A stretch of DNA of 64,000 nucleotides, from positions 1-64,000 of the forward strand of contig JAFZVV010000019.1 in assembly GCA_017617615.1 (NCBI GenBank), read 5' to 3'. The translations under genes were made by a program, and so were the position numbers. The stretch comes from Prevotella sp. Lineage in GTDB: Bacteria; Bacteroidota; Bacteroidia; Bacteroidales; Bacteroidaceae. The notes beneath the pieces were generated by a model, which saw nothing but the letters and a program-made list of their open reading frames with translations, made no database searches and was not told the origin of the DNA. Below, piece by piece: positions 17,217 through 26,645 of the stretch. Numbering within the stretch: the stretch's first letter is position 1; each line of letters opens with the position of its first letter.

Positions 17217-18117
17217 TTTTTTTTTAGTCGCCTGCGGCGAGAACCAGCGGTCGACGCGCGAAGCGGAAGTCAAATCATAAAAAGTGTAGTGCAAAATCGC
17301 AATATAATGGGAATCGGGAGGGCAAGACTACGCAGGGCAAAAAAAGAACACGAATCTCACGAAATCTTAGAATGAGAGTTTTATTCATCCCGAATTTGAG
17401 AATTAGAGAATTTTTTCCTCATGAATGGATTCTATAATTCGGTATAAACAGTTATTCGGGATAGATTTTAAAATCAGATTTTTATAGATTTTGAGCGTAA
17501 CGACCAAAAAGAAGAAGCGTTTATCGCATTACCAATGCTTATATTCAATGCGGGCGGATTCTTGGACGAGCCAAGCGGCAGAGCCGAGCGACAAATCCGC
17601 CCGAACTTCGAGAATTAGAGTTTTATTCATCACGAATTTGAGAATTGGAGAATTATTACCTCATAGATAGAATTCTATAATTCTATAATTCGTGATAAAC
17701 AAATATTCTATAATTCTATAATTCGGGATAAACAGATATTCTATAATTCTATAATTCGTGATAAACAAATATTCTATAATTCTATAATTCGGGATAAACA
17801 GATATTCGATAATTCTGGAGATAATTCATGTTCATTCCGCAGGGCAAAAAAAGAACACGAATCTCACAAATAGACACGAAAAAAGCATTCGTAAAATTCG
17901 TGAAATTCGTGAAATTCGTGTTCGTTAATCCTTAGTGGGTCTGCGACAAGTCTCATGTTCGTTAATCCCTATTCGGGCGCAGCCCGAACATAATTTTCAA
18001 TCTTCAATCGGCCGAAGGGCAAAAAAGAACACGAATCTACCGAATAGACACGAAAAAAGCATTCGTAAAATTCGTGAAATTCGTGTTCGTTAATCCTTAT
18101 TCGGCCGAAGCCCGGAA
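17217..18117. repeat. Repeat field without genes
   Basis: There is no credible gene here. It contains a partial multi-hairpin element ending in CCGCCCGAAC (about 17515-17611), four 33-bp tandem units (17672-17803), two GAACACGAAT...ATTCGTGTTCGTTAATCC palindromic elements (about 17853-17930 and 18028-18096) and GGGC-GCA-GCCC hairpins with TTTTCAATCTTCAAT tails. The last hairpin abuts the stop codon of cmk. Confidence 0.7.
17672..17803. repeat. 33-bp tandem repeat, four units
   Basis: Four units start ATTCTATAATTCTATAATTC and alternate between GTGATAAACAAAT and GGGATAAACAGAT endings, so the higher-order period is 66 bp. Related sequence occurs in opposite orientation at 25506-25646. Confidence 0.85.
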
Positions 18118-18837
18118 TCAATCTTCAATTGTTTCCGTCGCCTCCAGCTCTGCCAGCACCCGCTCGTACTGCTCCAGCATCCAGGCGTTTTGTTCGGGGA
18201 TGGTGAGATGGCTGTTGTCGAGTTCGATGGCATCGTCGGCCTTGCGGAGTGGACTCACCTCACGGTGTGTGTCGAGATAGTCGCGCTCCTTCACGTTCTG
18301 GAGGATTTCCTCATAGTCGGCCTCCTCGCCCTTGCCGAGCAGTTCCTTGTAGCGACGCTCGGCGCGCACCTCTGCGCTGGCGGTGACGAAGACCTTCAGC
18401 TCGGCGTCGGGGAACACCACGGTGCCGATGTCACGGCCGTCCATCACCACGCCCTTCTCGGCACCCATCTGCTGCTGCTGTTCCACCAGGCGCTCCCTGA
18501 CGAAACCGATGGCGGAGACGATGCTCACGCGGTTGGATACCTCCATGCCCCGGATTTCCTTCTCCACACACTCCCCGTTGAGGTAGGTGTCGGGCTTTCC
18601 CGTCTCTTCGTTCAGCGCGAAACTGATTTGTGCTTCGGGAAGCAGGGCTTCCAGTCGCTCCACGTCGAGGTTGTCGTCGGCATCGAAGAGGCCGTTGCGC
18701 AAGGCAAAGAGTGTCACGGCGCGGTACATCGCACCCGTGTCTACGTAGATATAGCCAATGGCACGTGCCAGGTCCTTGGCCATCGTGCTCTTGCCACATG
18801 AGGAGTGGCCGTCTATTGCTATGGTAATCTTTCTCAT
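18118..18837 (-). CDS. cmk: (d)CMP kinase
   Basis: The 239-residue enzyme phosphorylates CMP and dCMP with ATP in pyrimidine nucleotide synthesis. It starts with [20 protein letters not shown] (P-loop GHSSCGKST) and continues with [15 protein letters not shown], the family substrate-binding segment. [19 protein letters not shown] and the later Lys/Arg-rich lid are also present. The length is normal (about 220-240). It follows porQ on the minus strand with a 29-nt gap. The stop codon lies against a GGCCGAAGCC-type repeat hairpin. Confidence 0.96.
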   Translation of the reverse strand: MRKITIAIDGHSSCGKSTMAKDLARAIGYIYVDTGAMYRAVTLFALRNGLFDADDNLDVERLEALLPEAQISFALNEETGKPDTYLNGECVEKEIRGMEVSNRVSIVSAIGFVRERLVEQQQQMGAEKGVVMDGRDIGTVVFPDAELKVFVTASAEVRAERRYKELLGKGEEADYEEILQNVKERDYLDTHREVSPLRKADDAIELDNSHLTIPEQNAWMLEQYERVLAELEATETIED

Positions 18838-18866
18838 AGTTGGTAGGATTATTAGATGATGATTGT

Positions 18867-19811
18867 TTAGATGTTGAATGCGGCATTGACCAGTAACGAT
18901 GACGTGGACACATGGTACTTGCCGTAGGAAACGCTGATTTTGAAACGGTCGAGCGACACGCCCGCCCCGAGGGTGATTCCGGCGCCATGGGTGCTCTCGC
19001 TGTCACCATCGCTCACCTTCATCTCGTTCGTGCGGCGGAAGTTCATGCCGCCGCCCACCCATATCTGCTGTGAGAGCAGCAACTCCGCGCCCACGCTCAG
19101 GTGCTCGATGAACTTATAGTCCCAGTGGGTGAGGTCCTGCATCGTGGCCGAGAGGCGCAGCGGCGCTCCCTTCAGTTTCTTCGTCACGCCCGCCTGCAGG
19201 TCGAAGGGCAGGCGCTCGTACTCCTCGTCGAAGGCCTTCAGCTGTCCGCCGAGGTTCTTCGCCACCGCCGACACCGACAGGTCGCGCTCCGAGTCGTAGT
19301 AGTTGAGTCCGAGGTCCACGCACATCGCTATGGAGCTGTAGTCGGCGATATACGACGACACCCATTTCGCCGTGATGCCACCCACGAGGCGGTCGGTGAG
19401 GTTGTAGCTCAGATACCCCGCGAGGGCTATCTCCTTGGCCGAGAACTCTCCGTGCTGCACGTTGTTGGCATCCATCTCCTTCATCTTGCCATAGTCCATG
19501 TACTGTCCGCTGGCACCGAACATCAGGCGGTCTTTCCCTTCCCAGCAGTAACTCGCGCTCGCGGTGTTCGCCCCTGCCATGTAGTTCATGAAGTTCAGGC
19601 CGATGGTGCGGTCGCTCACCGACGACAGGAGGGCGGGGTTGGAGAAGATGAGTGAGGGGTCGTCTTCGATGATGCTGATGTTCTGGCCGCCCAATGCCGC
19701 CCCACGCGCGCTCACGGGGAGCCGCAGGAAGTTGTATGCCGTCTGGCTTTCCTGACCCCACAGGGCCATGCAGGCCAGCGACATGATGAGCACGAAAACA
19801 CCTTTTTTCAT
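18867..19811 (-). CDS. porQ: Type IX secretion system protein PorQ
   Basis: The 314-residue protein has a signal peptide (cleavage near LWGQ) and the PorQ/PorV-like N-terminal pattern [21 protein letters not shown] followed by [13 protein letters not shown]. The rest is a beta-barrel with alternating strands, ending in LLVNAAFNI. In Bacteroidota PorQ is an outer-membrane component of the type IX secretion system, working with PorU, PorV and PorZ to process and attach cargo with C-terminal sorting domains. Two such cargo candidates are encoded near the right end of this window. Its neighbour cmk follows closely. A TATCTTTG box lies upstream (complement of 19832-19839). Confidence 0.9.
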   Translation of the reverse strand: MKKGVFVLIMSLACMALWGQESQTAYNFLRLPVSARGAALGGQNISIIEDDPSLIFSNPALLSSVSDRTIGLNFMNYMAGANTASASYCWEGKDRLMFGASGQYMDYGKMKEMDANNVQHGEFSAKEIALAGYLSYNLTDRLVGGITAKWVSSYIADYSSIAMCVDLGLNYYDSERDLSVSAVAKNLGGQLKAFDEEYERLPFDLQAGVTKKLKGAPLRLSATMQDLTHWDYKFIEHLSVGAELLLSQQIWVGGGMNFRRTNEMKVSDGDSESTHGAGITLGAGVSLDRFKISVSYGKYHVSTSSLLVNAAFNI

Positions 19812-19831
19812 CTTTTTAGTCTTTTTGGCAG

Positions 19832-19839
19832 CAAAGATA
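19832..19839 (-). promoter_or_regulatory. -7 box upstream of porQ
   Basis: TATCTTTG on the minus strand lies 20 nt before the porQ start codon. A TTTG exists upstream, but at an unusual distance. Confidence 0.45.
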
Positions 19840-20030
19840 CACCATTTTTCAAATATCTGCGTTATTTTTGCATTGTGAAATCCACCGAAGGGCTTCTTTT
19901 ATGAAGATAACGGCTCCCTCCACATATGATATAACGGATTTTCCGGCATATTATTGGGTGAGCCTCTCCCTTTTTCATCGATGGGTAGGGGCATGGCTTC
20001 ATGGCCATCGCCCGCTGCATATCACTGCGA

Positions 20031-20741
20031 ATGGAACAAAAGAAATCTCCTGCTGCCGACCTCGACCGCCGCAGACCCGCCATGCTGGTCCTGGGGGTGG
20101 TGGTGGCCCTTGCCCTCGTGCTGGCAGCCCTCGAATACAACGCCAGTGGCACTGACGACGATGAAGCCGCACTCCTCGACGAGATAGCCGAGGAGATGGA
20201 GTTCATGCCCCCCTTCGAGGACAACGACCCCCTCCCCATGCCTGAGGAGCGCCTCACGCTCAGCGACCAGGTGGTGGTAGACGAGGATAAGTCGCCGACG
20301 AAGGAGGAAGAGCAGACCGATGACCAGACACCCCCGCCGCTCCTCGTCACGGAGACCGAGGTAGACCCCGATGCCCTCGACCAACTCGTGGAGGAGGAGA
20401 AGAAGAAGGAAGAGGAAGAGAAGGAAGACCGCCCGATGCGTGTTGCCGAGCAAGCCCCCCTCTTTCCCGGTGGGATGATGCAGCTGATGAAGTGGCTCAC
20501 GAAAAACCTCAAGTATCCCGAGTCGGCCCGCAAGGCCAAGATCAGCGGCAAGGTGATGGTGGCCTTCATGGTGAATACCGACGGCAGCGTGAGCGACGTG
20601 AAGCTGCTCAAGTCGGTGGAGCCGAGCCTCGACAACGAGGCCCTGCGCGTGGTGCGCATGATGCCGAAATGGGAGCCGGGCATCAGCGACGGCAAGGTGA
20701 GCCGCACCCTCGTACATCTACCTATAGTATTCAAGTTCTAA
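20031..20741 (+). CDS. TonB-family energy transducer
   Basis: The 236-residue protein has a short cytoplasmic N-terminus, one membrane helix (MLVLGVVVALALVLAALEY, about 18-36) and a long acidic, Pro- and Glu-rich linker with an E/K run (about 50-145). The C-terminal TonB domain reads FPGGMMQLMKWLTKNLKYP, then ISGKVMVAFMVNTDGSV and ALRVVRMMPKWEPG, ending LVHLPIVFKF. TonB proteins pass proton-motive energy from ExbBD to outer-membrane transporters. I start at the ATG at 20031 (MEQKKSPAADL); the upstream in-frame ATG adds ten unlikely residues. It heads an operon with the prenyl synthase, 12 nt downstream. A TATTTTTG box at 19863-19870 may be the promoter, with a leader of about 150 nt. Confidence 0.9.
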   Translation: MEQKKSPAADLDRRRPAMLVLGVVVALALVLAALEYNASGTDDDEAALLDEIAEEMEFMPPFEDNDPLPMPEERLTLSDQVVVDEDKSPTKEEEQTDDQTPPPLLVTETEVDPDALDQLVEEEKKKEEEEKEDRPMRVAEQAPLFPGGMMQLMKWLTKNLKYPESARKAKISGKVMVAFMVNTDGSVSDVKLLKSVEPSLDNEALRVVRMMPKWEPGISDGKVSRTLVHLPIVFKF

Positions 20742-20753
20742 AACATATCTACC

Positions 20754-21728
20754 ATGCTCAATTCAAACGAAATCCTCACCCTCGTCAACGACTATCTCGC
20801 ACATATCGCGTACGACAGGAAGCCGGCGAGTCTATACGAGCCCATCAAGTATGTGCTCTCGCTAGGTGGGAAGCGTATCAGACCCTCGTTGCTCCTCCTG
20901 GCATACAACCTCTATCAAGACGACCCCGCAACGGTGCTTCCCACGGCATGCGCCCTGGAGACCTACCACAACTACACGCTGCTCCACGACGACCTCATGG
21001 ACAATGCCGACCTGCGCCGCGGCCACATGACCGTGCACAAGCGGTGGGACGCGAATACCGCCATCCTCTCGGGCGACTCCATGCTCGTGCTGGCTTTCAA
21101 CCAGATGATGCAGTGTGATGACGACAAGCTGCGCGACATCCTACAGCTCTTCACCGTCACCGCCCTGGAGATAGGCGAGGGCCAGCAGTATGACATGGAT
21201 TTCGAAAACCGCAATGACGTCACCGAGGAGGAGTATATCGAGATGATCAGGCTCAAGACCAGCGTGCTCCTCGCCTGTGCCACGAAGATGGGCGCCATCC
21301 TGGCAGGAGCGGGGGAAGAAGACACCGAACGGCTCTATGCCTTCGGCGAGAAACTCGGCCTCGCCTTCCAGCTGCAGGACGACTTCCTCGATGTCTATGG
21401 CGACACCAAGGTCTTCGGCAAGGCCATCGGCGGCGATATCCTCTCGAACAAGAAGACGTATATGCTCATCAATGCCCTCGCCCTCGCCGACGACCGACAG
21501 CGCGACACCCTGCAGAACTGGCTCCTCATGGACAATCCCGACCCGCAGGAGAAGATAGCTGCCGTCACCGAACTCTACAACGAGATAGGCATCAACGTGC
21601 TGGCCATGGAGAAAATCAAGTACTACTTCAGGGAATGCCTCAAGGAACTCGATGCCGTGGCGGTGCCCGAGGAAAGGAAGACGGAACTCTATGCCTATAC
21701 CCGTGAACTGATGAAACGCGAATACTGA
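20754..21728 (+). CDS. Polyprenyl (trans) diphosphate synthase
   Basis: The 324-residue enzyme condenses isopentenyl diphosphate units onto an allylic primer. It has GGKRIRPSLLLLAYNLY (the first conserved Lys/Arg region), the first Asp-rich motif in LLHDDLMDNADLRRG (about 82-96) and the second Asp-rich motif in LAFQLQDDFLDVYGD (about 203-217). Both motifs are of the DDxxD class, so the protein should be active. The chain length of the product (farnesyl, geranylgeranyl or octaprenyl) cannot be told by eye; in Bacteroidota it would feed menaquinone or quinone side chains. It is the second gene of the tonB operon. Confidence 0.93.
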   Translation: MLNSNEILTLVNDYLAHIAYDRKPASLYEPIKYVLSLGGKRIRPSLLLLAYNLYQDDPATVLPTACALETYHNYTLLHDDLMDNADLRRGHMTVHKRWDANTAILSGDSMLVLAFNQMMQCDDDKLRDILQLFTVTALEIGEGQQYDMDFENRNDVTEEEYIEMIRLKTSVLLACATKMGAILAGAGEEDTERLYAFGEKLGLAFQLQDDFLDVYGDTKVFGKAIGGDILSNKKTYMLINALALADDRQRDTLQNWLLMDNPDPQEKIAAVTELYNEIGINVLAMEKIKYYFRECLKELDAVAVPEERKTELYAYTRELMKREY

Positions 21729-21766
21729 TGCACGGCTCGCCGTGACCGTCACTTACTCACCGTAAC

Positions 21767-22465
21767 ATGCCATACCGAAGACTGCCAAAGACTGATGCCG
21801 CCCGGCTCAAGGCCCTCGAAGCCATCGCCGACAACAACGTGGTCTATACCGTGGAGGGGAGGTTCATCGACCGTGAGGCCCTGGCACATGCCCAGCGCCT
21901 CTATGCCCAGATGAGCGATGCCCTCTCGCAGTACAGGACATGCATGCGCACACAGGTGAGCTACTCGAAGCGCATCACGCCTCTGCAGCACCATGCCATG
22001 ACGTATGTGAGCCATTTCCTGCAGGTGCTCTTCCTCGCCATCGAGCGGGGCGAGATAGAAAGCAAGTGGCTGGCGAGCTATGGCATCGCCGAGGATGCGA
22101 TGGTGGTGCCTTATCTCAAGACTTCGGAGGCGGTGATGGAATGGGCCCCGAAGGTGATCGAGGGCGAGAAACAGCGGATACGGCAAGGGGGCAAACCCAT
22201 CCTCTCGCCACCGATTGGCGCGGTCATCACACATTACGACGTGTTCAAGACCATGTACGAGGCACAGCGGCAATATCAGAACCGCACGGCCAGCGCCCTG
22301 GCCGACATCAATGCCCTCAGGCCCGAGGCCGACGCGACGATTCTCAGCATATGGAACATGGTGGAGAAGCATTACGAGAACGAGCCTCCCGAGACGCGAT
22401 ACAACCTCTGCCGGCGTTTCGGGGTGGTGTATTACTACCGCAGGCATGAGGAAAGGGAATGCTGA
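21767..22465 (+). CDS. Conserved hypothetical protein
   Basis: The 232-residue protein is mostly helical and basic, has no signal peptide or membrane helix, and shows no catalytic motif I recognise. Its N-terminus (MPYRRLPKTDAARLKALEAI) and the segment SYSKRITPLQHHAMTYVSHFLQ (about 69-90) look like a conserved family of Bacteroidota. It lies between the prenyl synthase and tatD. Its TGA overlaps the ATG of tatD by one base, so the two are translationally coupled. Function unknown. Confidence 0.85.
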   Translation: MPYRRLPKTDAARLKALEAIADNNVVYTVEGRFIDREALAHAQRLYAQMSDALSQYRTCMRTQVSYSKRITPLQHHAMTYVSHFLQVLFLAIERGEIESKWLASYGIAEDAMVVPYLKTSEAVMEWAPKVIEGEKQRIRQGGKPILSPPIGAVITHYDVFKTMYEAQRQYQNRTASALADINALRPEADATILSIWNMVEKHYENEPPETRYNLCRRFGVVYYYRRHEEREC

Positions 22466-23247
22466 TGCAGATCATCGACACACATATCCATATCGACGGC
22501 GAGGAGTTTGATGCCGACCGCGCCGAGGTGGTGGAACGCGCCAGGGAGGCGGGCGTAGAGTATATCTTCGTGCCGTCTATCGACCTGCCGTCGGTCGCCA
22601 GGGTGCTCGACGTATGCCGACAGTATTCCGGATATGCCTTCCCCATGATAGGACTTCATCCCGAGGAGGTGAGAGACGACTTCGACAGCGTCATCACACA
22701 GATGGAGGCCATGCCCATGGAGGAGTTTATCGCCATCGGTGAGGTGGGACTCGATTTCTACTGGAGCCGCGAGTACGAAAGCCAGCAGCTGGATGCCTTT
22801 CGCAGGCAGGTGGAGTGGGCTTGCCGTGCACGGCTGCCCCTGATGATTCATTGCCGCAAGGCACAGAACGAGATGGTGCGCATACTACGCGACTACCGTG
22901 ACTCCCTTCCGGGAGGGGTGTTCCACTGCTTCACCGGCAACCTGCTGGAAGCGCGACAACTCTTGAAGTTCGACAACTTCGTGCTGGGTATCGGCGGCGT
23001 GCTCACGTTCAAGAAAAGCCACCTGCCCGAAGTGGTGGCGCAGTTGCCCGTCGACCGTATCGTCCTTGAGACCGACGCGCCCTATATGGCGCCCGTGCCC
23101 ATGAGGGGGAAACGCAACGAGAGCGCATACCTCGTGCATGTGGTGCAGCGAATGGCAGAGAGCCTGGGGTGGACACCCCAGGAGGTGGCAGAACAGACTA
23201 CCCGCAACGCCCTGCGCGTCTTCAACCTCAGCCAGCCCCATCATTAA
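22465..23247 (+). CDS. TatD family metal-dependent hydrolase
   Basis: The 260-residue TIM-barrel hydrolase belongs to the TatD family of 3'-5' exonucleases/DNases. It has the metal-binding HxH at the start (IIDTHIHIDG), EVGLDFYW (about 93-100), LMIHCRKA, VFHCFTG and, near the C-terminus, LETDAPYMAP; these supply the His, Glu and Asp ligands of the dinuclear site. I start at the second Met (22465), which forms TGATG with the stop of the preceding gene; the other start is only two codons earlier. It is the last gene of the tonB operon. The 116 nt downstream contain CCTAGAATC- and CTCAAAC-type short repeats only. Confidence 0.92.
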   Translation: MQIIDTHIHIDGEEFDADRAEVVERAREAGVEYIFVPSIDLPSVARVLDVCRQYSGYAFPMIGLHPEEVRDDFDSVITQMEAMPMEEFIAIGEVGLDFYWSREYESQQLDAFRRQVEWACRARLPLMIHCRKAQNEMVRILRDYRDSLPGGVFHCFTGNLLEARQLLKFDNFVLGIGGVLTFKKSHLPEVVAQLPVDRIVLETDAPYMAPVPMRGKRNESAYLVHVVQRMAESLGWTPQEVAEQTTRNALRVFNLSQPHH

Positions 23248-23363
23248 ACCCTAGAACCCCTAGTTAATCCTAGAATCCCCTAGAATCCCCTAGAATCCCT
23301 AGCCCCCCTGGTCATCCTCAAATCTCAAACCTCAAACCTCAAACCCTAGTCACCCCCACAATC

Positions 23364-24593
23364 ATGAAAAAAACAGCTATCATTCTCACCCTCGCCCTCG
23401 CTTCCATTGCCGCGAAAACCATGGGACAGGCCCAGGTGCCCAAAGGAAAACTGGTGTATGTGGAGTATACCGACACCCTGAGAACGGGACGTGTTTTCGA
23501 GCATTATCAAGCCCGCCAACTCAAGGAGGGTAGGGTGGAGGTCTCGGCCTATGACCTGTATCAGGACTTCGACAGCCTCACCGTCATTGGCGACCGCCAG
23601 CCGCTCGACTCCATACAGCGCGTCATCGCACGGTGGATAGAGTGGTTCAACCCCAAGGGTAGGCGTGCCAACGACGACAGGAACAAGGGGCGCTTCCTGG
23701 CTATCTACGACAGTGGCGACACCTTGCTCGTAGACCGCTTCACATGGTGCTATGGCATGAAGGACATCCAAGACTACATGATGGACTACTGCACGTATCA
23801 GAAGACCTTGATGCCTTTCGTGGAACTCAAGGGGGCCATACCCGAAGACGTGAAGTGGCATAACGGCATGGAGATTTTCTATGAGGTTCCCAGAAAGGGT
23901 ATCGCGCCACGAAGGTATAAGGGCGCAGGAAAGGAATTCCTGGTGTTCAAGAACGCAAAGGGGGCAGTGACCGACATCTGGGTCAAATTAAAGAAATATG
24001 GGCAGGATCAGGAAGATGGATGGATGGCCATACTCAGTGGCGTCTATGAGAACGAGACGGGCATGGCTGTCTTCGGGAAGGTAAACGCGGCGGAGAGACG
24101 CTACGAGGGGCAACCGGGCAGCGATATCCGGTTCCAAACCAAAGTGACCTACGACGGACTCATCTTCACCGACACCATCTATTGGGGGGCCAACCGCATA
24201 CAGGAGGTCAACCCGCCCCCAGGCGCACCCCCGGGATGGGGTGGGGCAGGTGCCTTGACGGGACCCACCACATGGGTGGTGAAATTCACCGGCAACGGAC
24301 TGCATGTGAAGGAGTTGGGTACAGGCGTGAATGCGCCTACGCATCCTGCTTTCGGCAAAGACTTCACACTCAAGAAGATTCGCGGACCATATCGCTATTG
24401 TGCCGACCCGTGGGCCGTCACCACCGAGCAACCGGTTACCCGGGGCCAACTGGAGCTGCTCACCATCACCCAACTCAGGGAGATGCTGGCAGAATTCGAC
24501 AAACGCCATGCCGACGGCTCACGACTCACGGATATGGAACGGCTCAACAAGTCGTTCCTGCAGACCTACATCAGGGGCCGACAGGGAAAATAG
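23364..24593 (+). CDS. Hypothetical exported protein
   Basis: The 409-residue protein has a signal peptide (MKKTAIILTLALASIAAKTMGQ) and no lipobox Cys. A Pro/Gly-rich loop (PPPGAPPGWGGAGALTG, about residues 285-301) interrupts an otherwise mixed alpha/beta protein. The C-terminus is helical (LTITQLREMLAEFDKRHADG). I recognise no domain. It is isolated on the plus strand, flanked by short tandem repeats upstream and a promoter region downstream. Function unknown. Confidence 0.8.
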   Translation: MKKTAIILTLALASIAAKTMGQAQVPKGKLVYVEYTDTLRTGRVFEHYQARQLKEGRVEVSAYDLYQDFDSLTVIGDRQPLDSIQRVIARWIEWFNPKGRRANDDRNKGRFLAIYDSGDTLLVDRFTWCYGMKDIQDYMMDYCTYQKTLMPFVELKGAIPEDVKWHNGMEIFYEVPRKGIAPRRYKGAGKEFLVFKNAKGAVTDIWVKLKKYGQDQEDGWMAILSGVYENETGMAVFGKVNAAERRYEGQPGSDIRFQTKVTYDGLIFTDTIYWGANRIQEVNPPPGAPPGWGGAGALTGPTTWVVKFTGNGLHVKELGTGVNAPTHPAFGKDFTLKKIRGPYRYCADPWAVTTEQPVTRGQLELLTITQLREMLAEFDKRHADGSRLTDMERLNKSFLQTYIRGRQGK

Positions 24594-24638
24594 CCATTTC
24601 GCTGCACGGCTTCCATGCACATATTTTCCCTGATGAAT

Positions 24639-24670
24639 GTTGCCTATATCATGGGATTTTTATACCTTTG
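24639..24670 (+). promoter_or_regulatory. Bacteroidota promoter with long leader
   Basis: GTTG (24639-24642) and TACCTTTG (24663-24670) are 20 nt apart. The start codon follows 146 nt later, so the downstream lipoprotein mRNA would have an unusually long leader; I see no known riboswitch in it. Confidence 0.5.
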
Positions 24671-24815
24671 CATCGAAGAAACAACCAAGAATCGTCTTTC
24701 GGCACTCTTGTGCTTCGTCAGTTCCTAATCAAGAAACAGCTGGTATGAGGCTGATTGACAAAGGACTTTCATCATCCAGAAAACGCTCTTACAGAGAAAG
24801 AAAAAACCAACATAG

Positions 24816-25469
24816 ATGTTACAGTTTCGCCCAATCCTCGTGCTTTGCGCCATCGTCACGCTCTGCGCATGCAATTCCGACAAGAAACGGATACAGACGT
24901 ATATCGACAATTATCATCCTGATACGGAGATAGAACTCGAAGGGGATGTGAATGTCGACTCCACGTTCTGTCCGCTCACGGCACTCGATGCCACATCGCT
25001 TGAGATTATGGGGCATCGCATGAATCTGCTTCACCTGCTTGAGGTGAATCCCGACTCGGCGTTCATCCTCGCTCGGCAACTCAACCAGAAGTATGCCGGC
25101 GACAATGCCTTTGCCAGTCTGGCTTATCCCACCGGTCCGAAGAACAGGTTGTCGTATCAGGTGAAGTGCAAAGTCGACGGCAACGAACGTTATGTGGTGT
25201 TCTTCAAGAATGTGGATGACGACAACATCGAGAGCAGTTCGCTTGAGGTGGATGAGGCGATAGACAGTCTGATGTCGAGCTTCACGATGCTGAGAAACGG
25301 TCTGCGCATCATCCTTAACGACAGCAATACACCTGCCGAGACCAAGCGGAAGGCGGATAAGGCGCAGCGTGAGGAGGCCGAAGAGGCCAAGGCCCGTGAA
25401 CCAGAACACGCCACCGAGGAACCTCAGGCACCGTCGGAGGCCAAGGAGCAAGCCGAGGCTGCCAATTGA
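24816..25469 (+). CDS. Hypothetical lipoprotein with charged C-terminal tail
   Basis: The 217-residue protein has a signal peptide with lipobox LCAC, so Cys19 would be acylated. The central part (about 40-165) is a small folded domain with FILARQLNQKYAGDN and KVDGNERYVVFFKNVDDD. The last 50 residues are low-complexity, rich in Ala, Glu and Lys, and probably helical or extended. No family recognised. It stands alone on the plus strand and is followed by a long repeat field. Confidence 0.78.
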   Translation: MLQFRPILVLCAIVTLCACNSDKKRIQTYIDNYHPDTEIELEGDVNVDSTFCPLTALDATSLEIMGHRMNLLHLLEVNPDSAFILARQLNQKYAGDNAFASLAYPTGPKNRLSYQVKCKVDGNERYVVFFKNVDDDNIESSSLEVDEAIDSLMSSFTMLRNGLRIILNDSNTPAETKRKADKAQREEAEEAKAREPEHATEEPQAPSEAKEQAEAAN

Positions 25470-25505
25470 AAAAGTCTTCGGCCGATAGCTCCTATTTCTT
25501 ATATA

Positions 25506-25646
25506 TCCCGAATTAGAGAATTATCGAATTATTGTTTAATTCATCCCGAATTAGAGAATTAGCGAATTATTGTTTGATTCATCCCGAATTAGAGAATTAG
25601 CGAATTATTGTTTGATTCATCCCGAATTGGAGAATTAGCGAATTTT
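25506..25646. repeat. 38-bp tandem repeat, about 3.7 units
   Basis: Units begin TCCCGAATTAGAGAATTA and end in a TTTGATTCA-type tail. They are related, in opposite orientation, to the ATTCGGGATAAACAG units at 17672-17803. Confidence 0.85.
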
Positions 25647-25705
25647 TCCCGCAAGAATGAATGCTATAATTCTATCATTCGGGATGAAAAGATGTTCAAT
25701 GGTTC

Positions 25706-25812
25706 ATCGGGATTTGCAATCCCGATGTCTTGAGTATAAGGATTTTTTAATCCGATAATCGCATTGCAAATGCTGATATTCTTTGCGGTCGAATTACAAA
25801 TTCGACCGAACA
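25706..25812. repeat. Four-hairpin dispersed element
   Basis: Four short stem-loops lie in series: ATCGGGATT-tgc-AATCCCGAT, GGATT-ttt-AATCC, GCATT-gc-AAATGC and GGTCGAATT-ac-AAATTCGACC, ending CGACCGAAC. The same order of four hairpins recurs at 48289-48388, and a partial copy lies near 17515-17611. Confidence 0.7.
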
Positions 25813-26195
25813 ATAAAGCGAACACGAATTAAACGAATTCACACGAATAAAAACAATCATAAGATTCGTGAAATTCGTGAAATTACCTCCCTTTGGTCAG
25901 TGGGTCTACGACAAGTCTCGTGTTCGTTAATCCGACGCGGCAGCGTCGTGAAATTTCTGAAAATTTCTGGGCAATTTCTGGGCATTCATGTCTTAAAAAC
26001 AGTTTGACATTCCGCAGGGCATAAAACGAACACGAATCTACCGAATAGACACGAAAAAGCATTCGTGGAATTCGTGAAATTCGTGTTCGTTTATCCTTAT
26101 TCGGGCGCAGCCCGAACATAATTTTCAATATTGAATCTTTAATTTTTCAATCGGCCGAAGGCCGAAAAGAATTTTCAATCGGCCGAGGCCGAAGT

Positions 26196-26570
26196 CTATC
26201 GATCCCCAAACTGCATGATGAGGTTTCTGTATTGCTTGCCAAATTCCTTCTTCGATATTTCCTTGCCTGTCTCGTCGTAGAAGTGCGACTCGGCTTCCTT
26301 GCCGTCGTTGGCATAGCGGAACTCGGCAGCCTTGTTGCCATTGGCATGGGTAAAGGTGAATTTGATTTTCTTTCCTTCTTTCAGTTCGATGCACCCACGG
26401 TGGTCTTCGTCCCATACCTCTCCGGTAAACGTAGAGTCATCGTTCACGACCAGATGCTTGAAATCGGTCATTTCCACCTTATCGGTTTCGAAATTGGCTT
26501 GCTGTTTCTTCTGGCACGACACACCGACAAGCAGCAGTGCGCCGCAGAATAGTATGATGTTCTTTCTCAT
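26196..26570 (-). CDS. Small hypothetical lipoprotein
   Basis: The 124-residue protein has a signal peptide with lipobox VGVSC (Cys19). The mature part contains FTGEVWDEDHRGCIELKEGK and FRYANDGKEAESHFYDETGK, suggestive of a short repeat of the kind that reads Asp-Gly/Glu-Gly hairpins. No named family recognised. It lies downstream of xth on the minus strand, with a 140-nt spacer containing a reversed AACTTCCC tandem element. Repeat hairpins abut the stop codon. Confidence 0.75.
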   Translation of the reverse strand: MRKNIILFCGALLLVGVSCQKKQQANFETDKVEMTDFKHLVVNDDSTFTGEVWDEDHRGCIELKEGKKIKFTFTHANGNKAAEFRYANDGKEAESHFYDETGKEISKKEFGKQYRNLIMQFGDR

Positions 26571-26645
26571 CGTTTTTCTTTATTTATAACCTTTTGCAAG
26601 TAGGATATTGGAAGGGAGTTGTGCGCCAAGAGGCTAAATCGCAGA

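Larger units (their letters stand above)
25470..26195. repeat. Repeat field without genes
   Basis: It contains a 38-bp tandem repeat, a four-hairpin element, two GAACACGAAT palindromic elements (about 25822-25930 and 26028-26095), a GACGCggcaGCGTC hairpin element (about 25932-26010) and CGGCCGAAGGCCG/TTTTCAAT repeats that reach the stop codon of the minus-strand lipoprotein gene. No gene is supported. Confidence 0.75.

Noticed and set aside
17217..18117. tRNA or small RNA gene in the repeat field
   Set aside because: No cloverleaf or CCA-adjacent acceptor stem was found by eye; the hairpins are explained by repeats. A tRNAscan and Infernal run would decide.
19862..20734. 290-codon minus-strand frame opposite tonB
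   Set aside because: It is Ser/Arg-rich low-complexity antisense of the Glu/Pro-rich TonB linker.
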